In this document: positions 23,389 through 31,940 of the stretch, in pieces | How positions within the stretch are numbered: the first letter of the stretch is position 1 | Layout: each line of letters begins with the position of its first letter | Assembly: GCA_017470525.1 (NCBI GenBank) | Contig: JAFUYM010000025.1 | Location: 1 to 64,000 of the forward strand | Source: Bacteroidaceae bacterium | GTDB lineage: Bacteria; Bacteroidota; Bacteroidia; Bacteroidales; Bacteroidaceae | Direction: 5' to 3' | Length of the DNA: 64,000 nt | Position numbers and translations under genes: made by a program | Notes under the pieces: generated by a model | What the model was told of the DNA's origin: nothing | The model's database searches: none | The model's input: the letters and a program-made list of their open reading frames with translations, nothing else

Positions 23389-25701
23389 TTACGGCTTAAA
23401 CACCACGTTTTCCACATGGTTGCCCACAAACATGGGCACGTAATCGGCGGTCTTGTACCATTTGGGTTTGCCTAGCATATCATCATAGATGGCTTGCCCA
23501 TTGATTTTGAGTCCTTCGAAGGTGATGTTCTTCACGGCACGGTCAGGAGAGTAGCCGTTCAGGACGGACATATAGAGCTGTTCTCCATAGTAACGGATAT
23601 TGCGGAACGTCACGTTCTCCACTCCAAGACCAGGGGCAGCACAGTACTTGTCATTCCACCCCACCTTCACATGCAAGAGGCAGCCCTGATGAAGGTTCTC
23701 GATGCGGATATTGTCGAAAAGCACGTTGCGGACAAGGTTGTTGTCGCCGCAATTGATGGCAAGGCAACCTTGGTAATCGACCTGCGGTTCGCTCTGGCAG
23801 AGGATGTCGATGTTCTCATAGATGAGGTTCTCCACGGTGTCACGCCTTTCGGGATGAGGACCAGCGGCGGCTCCATGCAAGCCGATAAAGATGGGATGCG
23901 CCACGTCTGCCCAAAGGGTGGAATTCTTCATGCGGACATTTCTGACAGAACCTTCAAAACCCTTGCGAGTGGCATATGCCGTGGTGCAGTCGTCGGAGTT
24001 GCGACAGAAGACACGGTCGTACAGCACATCCGACGAGGCAAAGACGTTGAGTCCGTCGCCCCATCCGGGGTGAGAAATGCTGCACACATTGTGAAGGGTC
24101 ACATGCTCAGAGCCTCCCACAGGACAGGTGTTCACCACCAGCCCATCCACCAGCACGTTCTTCGAGCGATACACATGGCAACCCTCATAGCCACGACCCG
24201 GACGAGCCACACCACGACCGAGAATGCTCACGTTCTCCGCATCGTCGATGGCAAACGTGCCTGTGAAATAAGCACCACCAGCCAGATAGACGGTCGTGTT
24301 CGATGCCACCCGAATCGTGTCCTCCTCGTACAGTCCCGGAGCATAATAGACGAAGTTCCGCTTCTCTCTCTTCGCCTCCTTCTTTGCCACTTCGGCAGAG
24401 ACAGGCGGCTTGGAGGTGAAGAGCAAGAGGTTATTGGTGATGTCGCCATCAAACTCCACGCTCACGTTTTCGGGCTGGAAGAGCAGGAACTGCACCGTGG
24501 AGTCGTTCTGCACATTGGCAATGGTACCACGATAGTCGGGGCGCACCCTCGCACTCTTGTACTTCTTATTTTTGCACACCACCCTCACAAACACATCGCC
24601 CGTGAAATCAAAGAACGCATACGAAATCTCCCTCACCCCATGCTTGCCAGCGCCAAGAGGCGCATTCACCTTCGCCATATAGGTGTCAATCTTCGTCCAT
24701 TCCTTGCTGCTCCGTGGCTGAATGAACACGTCATAGTCATGTTTCAGCGGCGCACCTTCGGGAGCTGGATAGGTATAGACCTGATGCAGTTTCGTGTATT
24801 CCTTCACCTTGGGCTTCTCGCCCTTCACAATCCGTTCCGTGTAAGGCATCTGCAAGCCCTTCCGCTTCACATAGTGGTTGTAGGGCAGTTCGTAGATGTC
24901 CCACAACTTGCCACGGCTCATCTGCCCGGGTTCTGTCCAGTCGTTGTACAACCCCGTGCAATCCGTCCACGTGGTGAAGGGCACGTCATAGCCAAGGTTG
25001 TACTTTGCCGTATATTCAAAGCCCTTCAGCAGTCGGTTGTCGAGTGCACCCCAGAGGTCATCCCCCTGCTCCCACGCCATTTCGCACGTCTGTGCCAAGG
25101 CCTCCAACCCCAGTTGCACATGCCCTTGGTCACGACCCGTCTCCTGACATTGCCCTGTCTCGCCGATGTACTTGGGTAGCGAACCATTGTCGTTGGCATG
25201 AAGGAAATAATCAACAGATGCTTTGTACAGCACACTATCCTCCAAGAAAATGGCACACGCCATCCGCTGACGATTCACAATCGCGCCCCAATTGCCGTTG
25301 GCGTAGGGACTGTCAGCCTCAAACTTGTCAAGCGTCGGCAAGATGGCACGGCGCACCATGGCAGTCCATTCGTCCGTCTGGTGAGCCTTCATCAGCGTCA
25401 TGGCTCTCACCAAGTCATACCCCTGGATGGTACACAGCGGTGCATCATGTCCGTCGAAGCGTTGCAGGGTTTTGGCGTACGCATTGATGATTGCCACCGC
25501 CTTGTCCGCTTCCCCCTTCACGGCAAAGTCGTATGCCGCCTTCATGTCCCGTTCACTCCCATTCTTCGAGCCACGGAACTGCCCATCGCGAGCCACCACC
25601 TCGTAGGGACCCGCCATCTTGTAGTCTGTTTGTGCTTGCATCATCCCACAGGATGCCATCACAGCAAGCATCGCCATCAATACATTCTTCATATCTATCA
25701 T
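23389..25701 (-). CDS. Alginate-lyase-type domain fused to a right-handed beta-helix (GH28-like)
   Basis: 770 residues; the start is ATG 25701 or 25692. After the signal peptide (ending MMQAQ) comes an alpha/alpha-toroid domain (about 25-290) of the alginate-lyase/PL38 type, with the marker TGRDQGHVQLGLEAL near 191 and a later QGDDLWGALDNRLLKGFEY. Residues about 470-770 form a right-handed beta-helix with GH28-like features: HPGWGDGLNVF, CRNSDDCTTAYA and the rung repeats NVRMKNSTLW / NVTFRNI. The central part (290-440) links them. Such a fusion would join a lyase-type uronan-binding domain with a polygalacturonase-like domain. The substrate is probably pectic. The gene has its own promoter and terminator. 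Confidence 0.75.
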   Translation of the reverse strand: MIDMKNVLMAMLAVMASCGMMQAQTDYKMAGPYEVVARDGQFRGSKNGSERDMKAAYDFAVKGEADKAVAIINAYAKTLQRFDGHDAPLCTIQGYDLVRAMTLMKAHQTDEWTAMVRRAILPTLDKFEADSPYANGNWGAIVNRQRMACAIFLEDSVLYKASVDYFLHANDNGSLPKYIGETGQCQETGRDQGHVQLGLEALAQTCEMAWEQGDDLWGALDNRLLKGFEYTAKYNLGYDVPFTTWTDCTGLYNDWTEPGQMSRGKLWDIYELPYNHYVKRKGLQMPYTERIVKGEKPKVKEYTKLHQVYTYPAPEGAPLKHDYDVFIQPRSSKEWTKIDTYMAKVNAPLGAGKHGVREISYAFFDFTGDVFVRVVCKNKKYKSARVRPDYRGTIANVQNDSTVQFLLFQPENVSVEFDGDITNNLLLFTSKPPVSAEVAKKEAKREKRNFVYYAPGLYEEDTIRVASNTTVYLAGGAYFTGTFAIDDAENVSILGRGVARPGRGYEGCHVYRSKNVLVDGLVVNTCPVGGSEHVTLHNVCSISHPGWGDGLNVFASSDVLYDRVFCRNSDDCTTAYATRKGFEGSVRNVRMKNSTLWADVAHPIFIGLHGAAAGPHPERRDTVENLIYENIDILCQSEPQVDYQGCLAINCGDNNLVRNVLFDNIRIENLHQGCLLHVKVGWNDKYCAAPGLGVENVTFRNIRYYGEQLYMSVLNGYSPDRAVKNITFEGLKINGQAIYDDMLGKPKWYKTADYVPMFVGNHVENVVFKP

Positions 25702-25780
25702 TTTTTTGATTCCTCATCTCCATTTACGAACGAAGAAACAAAAACACTTACATGCAACTCATAAAAGTTCATGCATGATG

Positions 25781-25788
25781 CAAATTTA
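25781..25788 (-). promoter_or_regulatory. -7 box TAAATTTG for the lyase/beta-helix gene
   Basis: TAnnTTTG match 79 bp before ATG 25701, between the fructan-operon terminator and this gene. Confidence 0.5.
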
Positions 25789-25851
25789 CATCTTTTTTCT
25801 CTCATTTTCTTGCCTACGCGATATTTTTTCACGATATGACCAAAAAGGCAC

Positions 25852-25881
25852 AAAAAAACCTGCCCATTCTATCAGGCAGGT
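25852..25881 (-). terminator. Terminator of the fructan operon
   Basis: Stem ACCTGCC (25858-25864) with GGCAGGT (25875-25881), followed on the minus strand by a run of seven T. It ends the transcript after the fructokinase. Its stem and loop nearly match those at 23332-23365. Confidence 0.85.
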
Positions 25882-25948
25882 AATAAAATTTTCACAAATG
25901 CAGCAGTGCCGTTCCGTCCCTTTCTTATACAAAATCGGGAGCAACCCT

Positions 25949-26854
25949 TCATTTCAGTTCCTCGGGAAGGACGGGCATGGCACCATGCTGGGTGCAGACA
26001 AAGGCACTCACCTTCACAGCACGTTCATGGGCTTCCTTCACCGTCTTGCCCAGCAGCAGCGAGGAAACAAACGTAGCCGTAAACGAGTCGCCAGCACCTA
26101 CCGTGTCCGCCACTTCCACCTTCGGAGTGCCTTGCACACTCATCTCACCATCTGGGGTGAACACATACGAACCATTCACGCCACAAGTCAGAATGAGCAT
26201 CCGCAAATTGTACTTCATCAGAATGGCACGGCACTTGCTCTCGAAGTCAATGCTCTGCCAAATGGTGTCAAAGTCCTCGTCACTCTCGGGCAAAGCCCCA
26301 AACACACGACTCACCGTCACCAGTTCCTCATCGTTAATCTTCAGGATGTTGCACATTTCCAGCGATGCCTCAATCACCTCTTTCGTGAAAAAGTTCTGCC
26401 GCAAGTTGATGTCAAACACTTTCAGGGCATCCTTCGGCATATCATCAATGAAACTCCGGATGGTGTTGCGACTCACATACGACCGCTGTGCCAGCGAACC
26501 CCAGCACACGGCATCAGCCCGACGAGCCAAGTCAGCCAACGCCTCCGAGTAGGGGATGTTGTCCCATGCCACACCCGTCTTGATGTCATACTGAGGAATG
26601 CCGTTCTTGTCCAGCGTTACCTGCACCGTACCCGTCTCGTAGGGCACCTTCGGGATGACCACCTTCTGATTTACCTGTTGGCAAATCTCCAAGATTTCAT
26701 CGCCCAGTGCATCGTCGCCCACCGCACTGGCAGCATACGAGTCCAGTCCGAACTGTCCACAATGATACGCAAAATTCGTTGGCGCACCGCCAAACTTTCT
26801 TCCTTCGGGGAGGCAATCCCATAGTGCCTCGCCTATACCTACTACAGTCTTCAT
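25949..26854 (-). CDS. PfkB-family carbohydrate kinase, probable fructokinase
   Basis: 301 residues. It shows the ribokinase/PfkB signatures: GEALWDCLPEGRKFGGAPTNFAYH at the N-terminus (substrate loop) and DTVGAGDSFTATFV near 250, whose Asp is the catalytic base. It is the last gene of the fructan operon, one base after the GH32 stop, and matches the place of fructokinase in the Bacteroides levan locus. It would phosphorylate cytoplasmic fructose to fructose-6-phosphate. Confidence 0.9.
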   Translation of the reverse strand: MKTVVGIGEALWDCLPEGRKFGGAPTNFAYHCGQFGLDSYAASAVGDDALGDEILEICQQVNQKVVIPKVPYETGTVQVTLDKNGIPQYDIKTGVAWDNIPYSEALADLARRADAVCWGSLAQRSYVSRNTIRSFIDDMPKDALKVFDINLRQNFFTKEVIEASLEMCNILKINDEELVTVSRVFGALPESDEDFDTIWQSIDFESKCRAILMKYNLRMLILTCGVNGSYVFTPDGEMSVQGTPKVEVADTVGAGDSFTATFVSSLLLGKTVKEAHERAVKVSAFVCTQHGAMPVLPEELK

Positions 26855-26855
26855 A

Positions 26856-28553
26856 TTATTTAAGTTTAGATTTAGGAAATACCAAATTAGTCAACACCAC
26901 CTCGCCATTGTTGCCAAACACTTCTACCGAACACTCGTCCACAAACACCCGCAGACTCGTCAACTTGCGATGCACGGGAGCCACCGTCACGGCAGGGAAC
27001 GACTGGCTGAACGAGGTGTCGCCACACTTCGTGCGGTCACACGTCAGCGTCATCGCCTTCTGGTCATAACTGATGCGGAACTCGTCGCCCTCAGGGTTCG
27101 TCAGGGTGATGGCAGTCGAGCCGTTCACCCTGTACGTCTTGTCCAGCCCCTTGCCGTCATACTCCTTGGCAGGTCGGCTGCCCAGATAGCACTCCTTGCC
27201 CACCCGGTAGAGGAACACGTCGCGGGCAATCGAGTTGGCAGAGCGGAACTGCTGCGTCGGCACGTCGTTGGCATACTCCCAGTTCGACATCCACGCAATC
27301 ACCGTGTGCCTCCCCTCGGGGGCGTTCGACCACGACACCGTGGCATAGTGGTCCTTGCCATAGTCCATCCACAGAGCCTTACCGTCCTGATAGCGGGCAG
27401 CCTCATCCACCGTAAACGTGTGTCCATCGAAGTCGCCCACAAGATACTGCGTGGCCGAGCCGCCGAAAGGCCCACCCGGATTGATGTTGCACAGCAGCAC
27501 CCACTTGCTCTCCTTCGAGCCCTCCACCTGCACTTTCATCAGGTCGGGACACTCCCACACACCGCCATGACAGCCCAGCCCCGTGCCGAAGCGAGACTCC
27601 TCCGTCCAGTTCTTCAAGTCGGGTGACGAATAGATACGCATCTCCTGCCCAGCCGCCAAAATCAGATTCCAAGCCCCCGTGTCCTCATTCCAGAACATGT
27701 TCGGGTCGCGGAAGTCAGCCACATCCGCTGTCAGAATCGGGTTGCCCCCATACTTCTGGAACGTCCTGCCGCCATCCGTCGAGTAAGCCAGACACTGGCT
27801 CTGCACAGCGTCAGCCGCCGTGTAGAGAGCCACCACAGCCCCCCGTCCGAATCCAGCCGTGCCCTCCTTGTCCACCACACACGAGCCCGAGAAGATGGCG
27901 CCATGAGCATCAGGAGCAATCGCCACCGCCTCGTGCCGCCAGTGGACGAGGTCGGTCGAAGTCGAGTGCCCCCAGTTCATGTTGCCCCACATCGAGCCGT
28001 AGGGGTTGTACTGATAGAAGAGATGCCACGTGCCGTCCTCATAGAACATGCCGTTCGGGTCGTTCATCCAGCCATACAGCGGCGTGTGATGAAACACAGG
28101 GCGATACCGCTCACGGTTCGTCGTGTCGAACGAGTCAGCAAGTCTGATTTCCTTCAGAAAGACCTCGCCAGCCACCCCGCCCCTGTTGGAGCGGTCTATA
28201 TGTACATGAGTCCACAAAGCCAGGTTCCTGCCCCTCCACTCGTCCAGCAGCAGAGGCACATAATAGTCCACCTTGTTCAGAGCCAGCCGCACATTGATAA
28301 TCCTCTGCTGCACACCCTCTGCCACCAGACGGATTTGTGCCTCGGGAGCCTTCTCCTCCACAGGCAGCAGCAGATACTTCTCTTTTACATCGGATGACAA
28401 CTTGACTATGCAGTTATCATCTGCAAGACGTGTCACTTCCACCTGCTGTGCCTTTGCCCCCAAGAGGCTGTCACACAACAGAAAGGAAACCAACATCCAT
28501 TTCGTTTGAAAAGTTCTTCGGAGCGTTGCCCGAAGTGTTACCATTCTTGTCAT
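26856..28553 (-). CDS. GH32 exo-acting fructanase/invertase-type enzyme
   Basis: 565 residues from ATG 28553; longer open frame upstream lies in the previous gene. After a signal peptide (ending LLGAKAQ) there is an N-terminal beta-sandwich of about 120 residues. The GH32 propeller carries GWMNDPNG near 164 (nucleophile Asp), FRDPNMFW near 283 and WECPDLMK near 333 (acid/base Glu). A C-terminal beta-sandwich ends LRVFVDECSVEVFGNNGE. The complete triad suggests release of fructose from beta-fructan oligosaccharides in the periplasm. A 26-bp repeat lies inside its signal-peptide code (28511-28536). Confidence 0.93.
   Translation of the reverse strand: MTRMVTLRATLRRTFQTKWMLVSFLLCDSLLGAKAQQVEVTRLADDNCIVKLSSDVKEKYLLLPVEEKAPEAQIRLVAEGVQQRIINVRLALNKVDYYVPLLLDEWRGRNLALWTHVHIDRSNRGGVAGEVFLKEIRLADSFDTTNRERYRPVFHHTPLYGWMNDPNGMFYEDGTWHLFYQYNPYGSMWGNMNWGHSTSTDLVHWRHEAVAIAPDAHGAIFSGSCVVDKEGTAGFGRGAVVALYTAADAVQSQCLAYSTDGGRTFQKYGGNPILTADVADFRDPNMFWNEDTGAWNLILAAGQEMRIYSSPDLKNWTEESRFGTGLGCHGGVWECPDLMKVQVEGSKESKWVLLCNINPGGPFGGSATQYLVGDFDGHTFTVDEAARYQDGKALWMDYGKDHYATVSWSNAPEGRHTVIAWMSNWEYANDVPTQQFRSANSIARDVFLYRVGKECYLGSRPAKEYDGKGLDKTYRVNGSTAITLTNPEGDEFRISYDQKAMTLTCDRTKCGDTSFSQSFPAVTVAPVHRKLTSLRVFVDECSVEVFGNNGEVVLTNLVFPKSKLK
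28511..28536. repeat. 26-bp hairpin repeat, copy 1 (inside GH32 signal peptide)
   Basis: Core CTTCGG-AGCGTTGC-CCGAAG with conserved flanks. Identical over 26 bp to copies at 28597-28622 and 29602-29627. Confidence 0.9.
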
Positions 28554-28596
28554 AGGCTTAAGTAGTTTAATATTACCATTTATCAATTTTTTGAAA

Positions 28597-28622
28597 AAGT
28601 TCTTCGGAGCGTTGCCCGAAGT
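28597..28622. repeat. 26-bp hairpin repeat, copy 2 (intergenic)
   Basis: It sits in the 70-bp gap between the DUF1573 stop and the GH32 start. Same 26 bp as the other two copies; a short hairpin could form in the mRNA between these genes. Confidence 0.9.
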
Positions 28623-28623
28623 T

Positions 28624-29487
28624 TCAGTTCCCCACTCGCACCGTTGTTCGCAAGTGTCGAGGGTCGTTGGAGATAATCGTCCACACCACATCCTGCTTGC
28701 CTTCCACCCACTTGGGCGGAATCTTCACCACAAGTGGTTTCTTGCCAATAGTTACATCTGTTGATAGCAGGTCACCTTTCTCGCTGTAGATGCGATGCAC
28801 CACCAGTTCTCCACTGCCCACATTACGCAGGGTCATCATGGTGGCTCCTGTTGGCAGCCGCCTTTCTGTCTGAAGTTCAGAATCATGGGCACCAGGCTTC
28901 GTGTTGTCTATCACCATCACCTTCATGTTCATCTTCACTTTCTCACCAAACACTTCCACCGTTTTGCTGAACTGCTGTGCTCCCCATCCCACACGTTCGT
29001 CGGCCACCAGTGTGACAGGTATCGTTCCCCTGCCATATACCGCCACCTGCATCTGCTTGCTTTCGCCTCGTTTCATTTCTCCAAAATCCAGTCGCGTAGT
29101 CGAAAGTCTCAACTTGCCCACACGGACAGGATAAGCCTTCCCGATGCTCTCTTCCGAAGAAACGACCTCACCCTCCAGTTCCAGGTTCAGCCCCACCGTG
29201 TCAGTCAGCGACACCACCTGCACCCGAGCCGACTCCAAAAACTCGCCACCCTTTCCCTTCGGGTCAAACAAGAGCGTCACAGCCACAGAATCACCGCTGC
29301 TCACCCACTTTTTAGCATCATACGTAGCGGTGGTACATCCGCACGATGTCCACACATGTGCCACTCTCACAGCATCTTCCCCTTGGTTATGAAGCCAGAA
29401 AGTCCGTTTCACTGCACCATCCTCTTCATGCACCGAGCCTACAGAAAGAGTGGTTGCCAAAACCAACAATTTGATGGGACCAATCAT
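28624..29487 (-). CDS. DUF1573 (ASH-like) secreted protein in the fructan operon
   Basis: 287 residues from ATG 29487, which overlaps the preceding GH32 stop by one base (a GTG one codon earlier is less likely). The N-terminal half has the DUF1573 hallmark TSCGCTTATYDAKKWVSSGDS near 48-68, in an Ig-like beta-sandwich; a second similar module follows. DUF1573 proteins are common in Bacteroidota, but their role is unknown. One between two GH32 genes is not part of the standard levan locus. It may act as a periplasmic or envelope partner of the fructanases (inference). Confidence 0.8.
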   Translation of the reverse strand: MIGPIKLLVLATTLSVGSVHEEDGAVKRTFWLHNQGEDAVRVAHVWTSCGCTTATYDAKKWVSSGDSVAVTLLFDPKGKGGEFLESARVQVVSLTDTVGLNLELEGEVVSSEESIGKAYPVRVGKLRLSTTRLDFGEMKRGESKQMQVAVYGRGTIPVTLVADERVGWGAQQFSKTVEVFGEKVKMNMKVMVIDNTKPGAHDSELQTERRLPTGATMMTLRNVGSGELVVHRIYSEKGDLLSTDVTIGKKPLVVKIPPKWVEGKQDVVWTIISNDPRHLRTTVRVGN

Positions 29488-31835
29488 CACTTCTTGCTAT
29501 TGACGATTTTTTTACCGTTCACAATGCAGATACCCTCCTTGACCACAGGCAGTTTCCGACCTGTCAAATCGTAGATACCAGCAGGAGCCGACATATTAGA
29601 AAAGTTCTTCGGAGCGTTGCCCGAAGTTTCCATCTCTTTTTCCACATTCACACTTTCGATGGCTGTAGTTCCTCCACCAGTGAGGTTCCATGCCTCAAAT
29701 GTCACGTCCTCCAATGCCCCTTCATTCAGCAACTCCACACCCACAGCATCGGTGTCCGTACAGAACACACGCACACTGGTAGCCCACTCGTCATTGACGA
29801 AAATGTCCAACACCGAACCATCCAGAAATACGTCCAGACTCATCTTCTCACCTTGCTTCACCACTCTGGGGAGCACACTCTTGTAGAGTCCGTCGAACAC
29901 CCCCGCATCGTTCACCTTTCTTTCCAGAGAGGTCATATCCACACAGAGCGTGTTATCTGCTGGATGATAATATATCTTGGCAGATTTTTCACCATATTTC
30001 AGAAGTTCCACGCCAACGTCGCTATCTGCCACACCAAACTCAATCAAAGCCTCCACCTGTCTGCCTCCAACAGAAGCCTTCTCCTCCGAGCGTAATGCCC
30101 TCAAGCCACTGTAAGGCTTCTGCACCAACTTGCCGCTGGCATCCAGACTCCACTCTCGAGGCAGACTGTAGCAGTGAGCATACCCCATTCGGTAGTTCTC
30201 CTCGCTTGCCAACTTGTCAGGCACAATGCCTAAGGCTATCGTCTTGCCATCAGCCGTCTGCAAGATTGTAGGCGAGAGCATACCATATCCTTCGCGAGCC
30301 ATGCCACTCAGTTCCACTGTTTGAGGTGTGGAAGACTCAGGCACGAAATGCCCCCGAGCATCCACGTTGCCCACATAGTAAATCGTTCTCACACCTGCAT
30401 CCGAACCCTGCGGCGTGACCGTCATGAGCCACTTGTCACCCATTTTTGTCACATTGGGCATCTCCCAAAACGTACCACATTGCGAGGCCTTTTCGCCTGT
30501 GTAGAACAAATCACCCGTATTGCTCCAAGTTTTGGTCTGAGCATCATACTTGTGCAATGTGCAAGTACCCACACCGTCCTTGCTGCTGCCAACAATCAGG
30601 AAAGCCCCCTCATTGGTGCGGAAGAAGTAAGGGTCGCGAAAATCGTCGGAAAGACCAGCAGGGCGACCAGCAATCAGCGGATTCGCTTCGTCCTTCCGCC
30701 ATGTCAGCAAGTCATCACCGACAGGTCGTGCCATGTCGATGGTCGCCTTCACGTTGTCCACCCCCGTATAGACCAGCCACGGCTCACCACCCGTCACGAG
30801 ACCATCCTGCATCACACATCCCGACCAGCATCCCTTCTTGTCATACACATCTCCCGGGGTCAATGCAGCAGGTGCTTCCTCCCATGTCAGCAAGTCCGTG
30901 CTCAGCAGATGTCCCCAATGCAGACGTGCCATGTAAGGACCGTTGCCATTCTTCTGGAAAAACAAATGATACTTGCCGTCAGCCATAACCATCCCATGAC
31001 ACTCATTAGTCCATCCATGAGACGGCATACCGTGCCAGCGAGGATGCAGCACATCCCCGTCCCATGCCGATGCAGGCACAGCGAGGTCCGCCGCACCACC
31101 ACCGACACTGAGCCGGGACAGTTCGTCAGCACTGAGCACCCTGTTCCATATCTTCACCTCGTCTATTGCCCCATTGAAAGTGTTGATGTCAAACACCCCG
31201 CTCTTCATCACCTCGCTGCCCTTGCCCATACGCCAGTTGGCCGCACCCACCGTCAGTTCGTAGGGACACTTCGCCTGCCCCACCTGCTTGCCGTTGCGAT
31301 AGAGCACAATCTGGTTGCTCGACTGATCCAGCGTCACCGCCAAGTGCGTCCACTCATACATGGGCATGACATCCTCCGCCACACAGGTCAGCACCCAACT
31401 CTTCAGATAGCACTTGAACTGATAGCCGCCCTGCGAGTTGAGCATCAGGGCGAACCCCGTCTTCCTGTCATCGTCCAGATTCCCTGCCACCACCCCATAC
31501 GTCGGGGTTGCCTCAGCCTCTGCCACATTCATCATCGGGTAAGACTCCACCGCACACCACAGCGACAATGTCATGGCACTGCCACCCAACTTCGCATAAC
31601 TGAGTGCACCCTCCACATAGTTTGAATATCCGTCCAGACGGAGAGCACCACCTTCCACCCCCTTGGCGGCTGGCAGCACATGCACACCCCTCACCGAGAG
31701 CGGCGAGCCCGACACCTGTTCCGTCACTGTGCCGTCCTGCTGCGGCTCCATCGGGAAATAATACTCCTGAGCCATCGCCCCCGTCAACGAGGAGCCTGCC
31801 CAGAGAAGAGACAAAAAGAGTTGTTTCGTTTGCAT
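29487..31835 (-). CDS. LamG-GH32 protein with altered nucleophile motif
   Basis: 782 residues with signal peptide (ending GAMAQ). A LamG/concanavalin-type domain spans about 25-235, then a GH32 propeller and sandwich. Where the other GH32 here has GWMNDPNG, this one has GWTNECHG near 275, so the nucleophile Asp is replaced by Glu in an otherwise gap-free alignment. FRDPYFF near 400 and FWEMPN near 457 are kept. The C-terminus (GIYDLTGRKLP ... NGKK) is a short type IX-style tail, preceded by one copy of the 26-bp repeat that codes for TSGNAPKNF. It occupies the place of the surface endo-levanase in the Bacteroides locus, but could have changed activity or bind only. Confidence 0.88.
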   Translation of the reverse strand: MQTKQLFLSLLWAGSSLTGAMAQEYYFPMEPQQDGTVTEQVSGSPLSVRGVHVLPAAKGVEGGALRLDGYSNYVEGALSYAKLGGSAMTLSLWCAVESYPMMNVAEAEATPTYGVVAGNLDDDRKTGFALMLNSQGGYQFKCYLKSWVLTCVAEDVMPMYEWTHLAVTLDQSSNQIVLYRNGKQVGQAKCPYELTVGAANWRMGKGSEVMKSGVFDINTFNGAIDEVKIWNRVLSADELSRLSVGGGAADLAVPASAWDGDVLHPRWHGMPSHGWTNECHGMVMADGKYHLFFQKNGNGPYMARLHWGHLLSTDLLTWEEAPAALTPGDVYDKKGCWSGCVMQDGLVTGGEPWLVYTGVDNVKATIDMARPVGDDLLTWRKDEANPLIAGRPAGLSDDFRDPYFFRTNEGAFLIVGSSKDGVGTCTLHKYDAQTKTWSNTGDLFYTGEKASQCGTFWEMPNVTKMGDKWLMTVTPQGSDAGVRTIYYVGNVDARGHFVPESSTPQTVELSGMAREGYGMLSPTILQTADGKTIALGIVPDKLASEENYRMGYAHCYSLPREWSLDASGKLVQKPYSGLRALRSEEKASVGGRQVEALIEFGVADSDVGVELLKYGEKSAKIYYHPADNTLCVDMTSLERKVNDAGVFDGLYKSVLPRVVKQGEKMSLDVFLDGSVLDIFVNDEWATSVRVFCTDTDAVGVELLNEGALEDVTFEAWNLTGGGTTAIESVNVEKEMETSGNAPKNFSNMSAPAGIYDLTGRKLPVVKEGICIVNGKKIVNSKK
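29602..29627. repeat. 26-bp hairpin repeat, copy 3 (in GH32 coding region)
   Basis: It codes for SGNAPKNF in the linker before the C-terminal tail of the LamG-GH32 protein. Identical to the copies at 28511 and 28597. Confidence 0.9.
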
Positions 31836-31940
31836 GATGAATGGGGTATTAAAAGCCTCAAAAAGTGGTGTGACTCAGCCCACTTGAGAGGTGACGAGCA
31901 TACCCCCGAGAGGAAAACTCCCAGGGGTTTGCTCTGGTTA

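Noticed and set aside
23494-25179. Long open frame (561 codons) on the + strand
   Set aside because: Fully antisense to the lyase/beta-helix gene; no start context, no recognisable domain, and the minus strand has strong protein motifs.
30321-31625. 434-codon + strand open frame
   Set aside because: Antisense to the LamG-GH32 gene; His/Arg/Pro-rich composition typical of a shadow frame.
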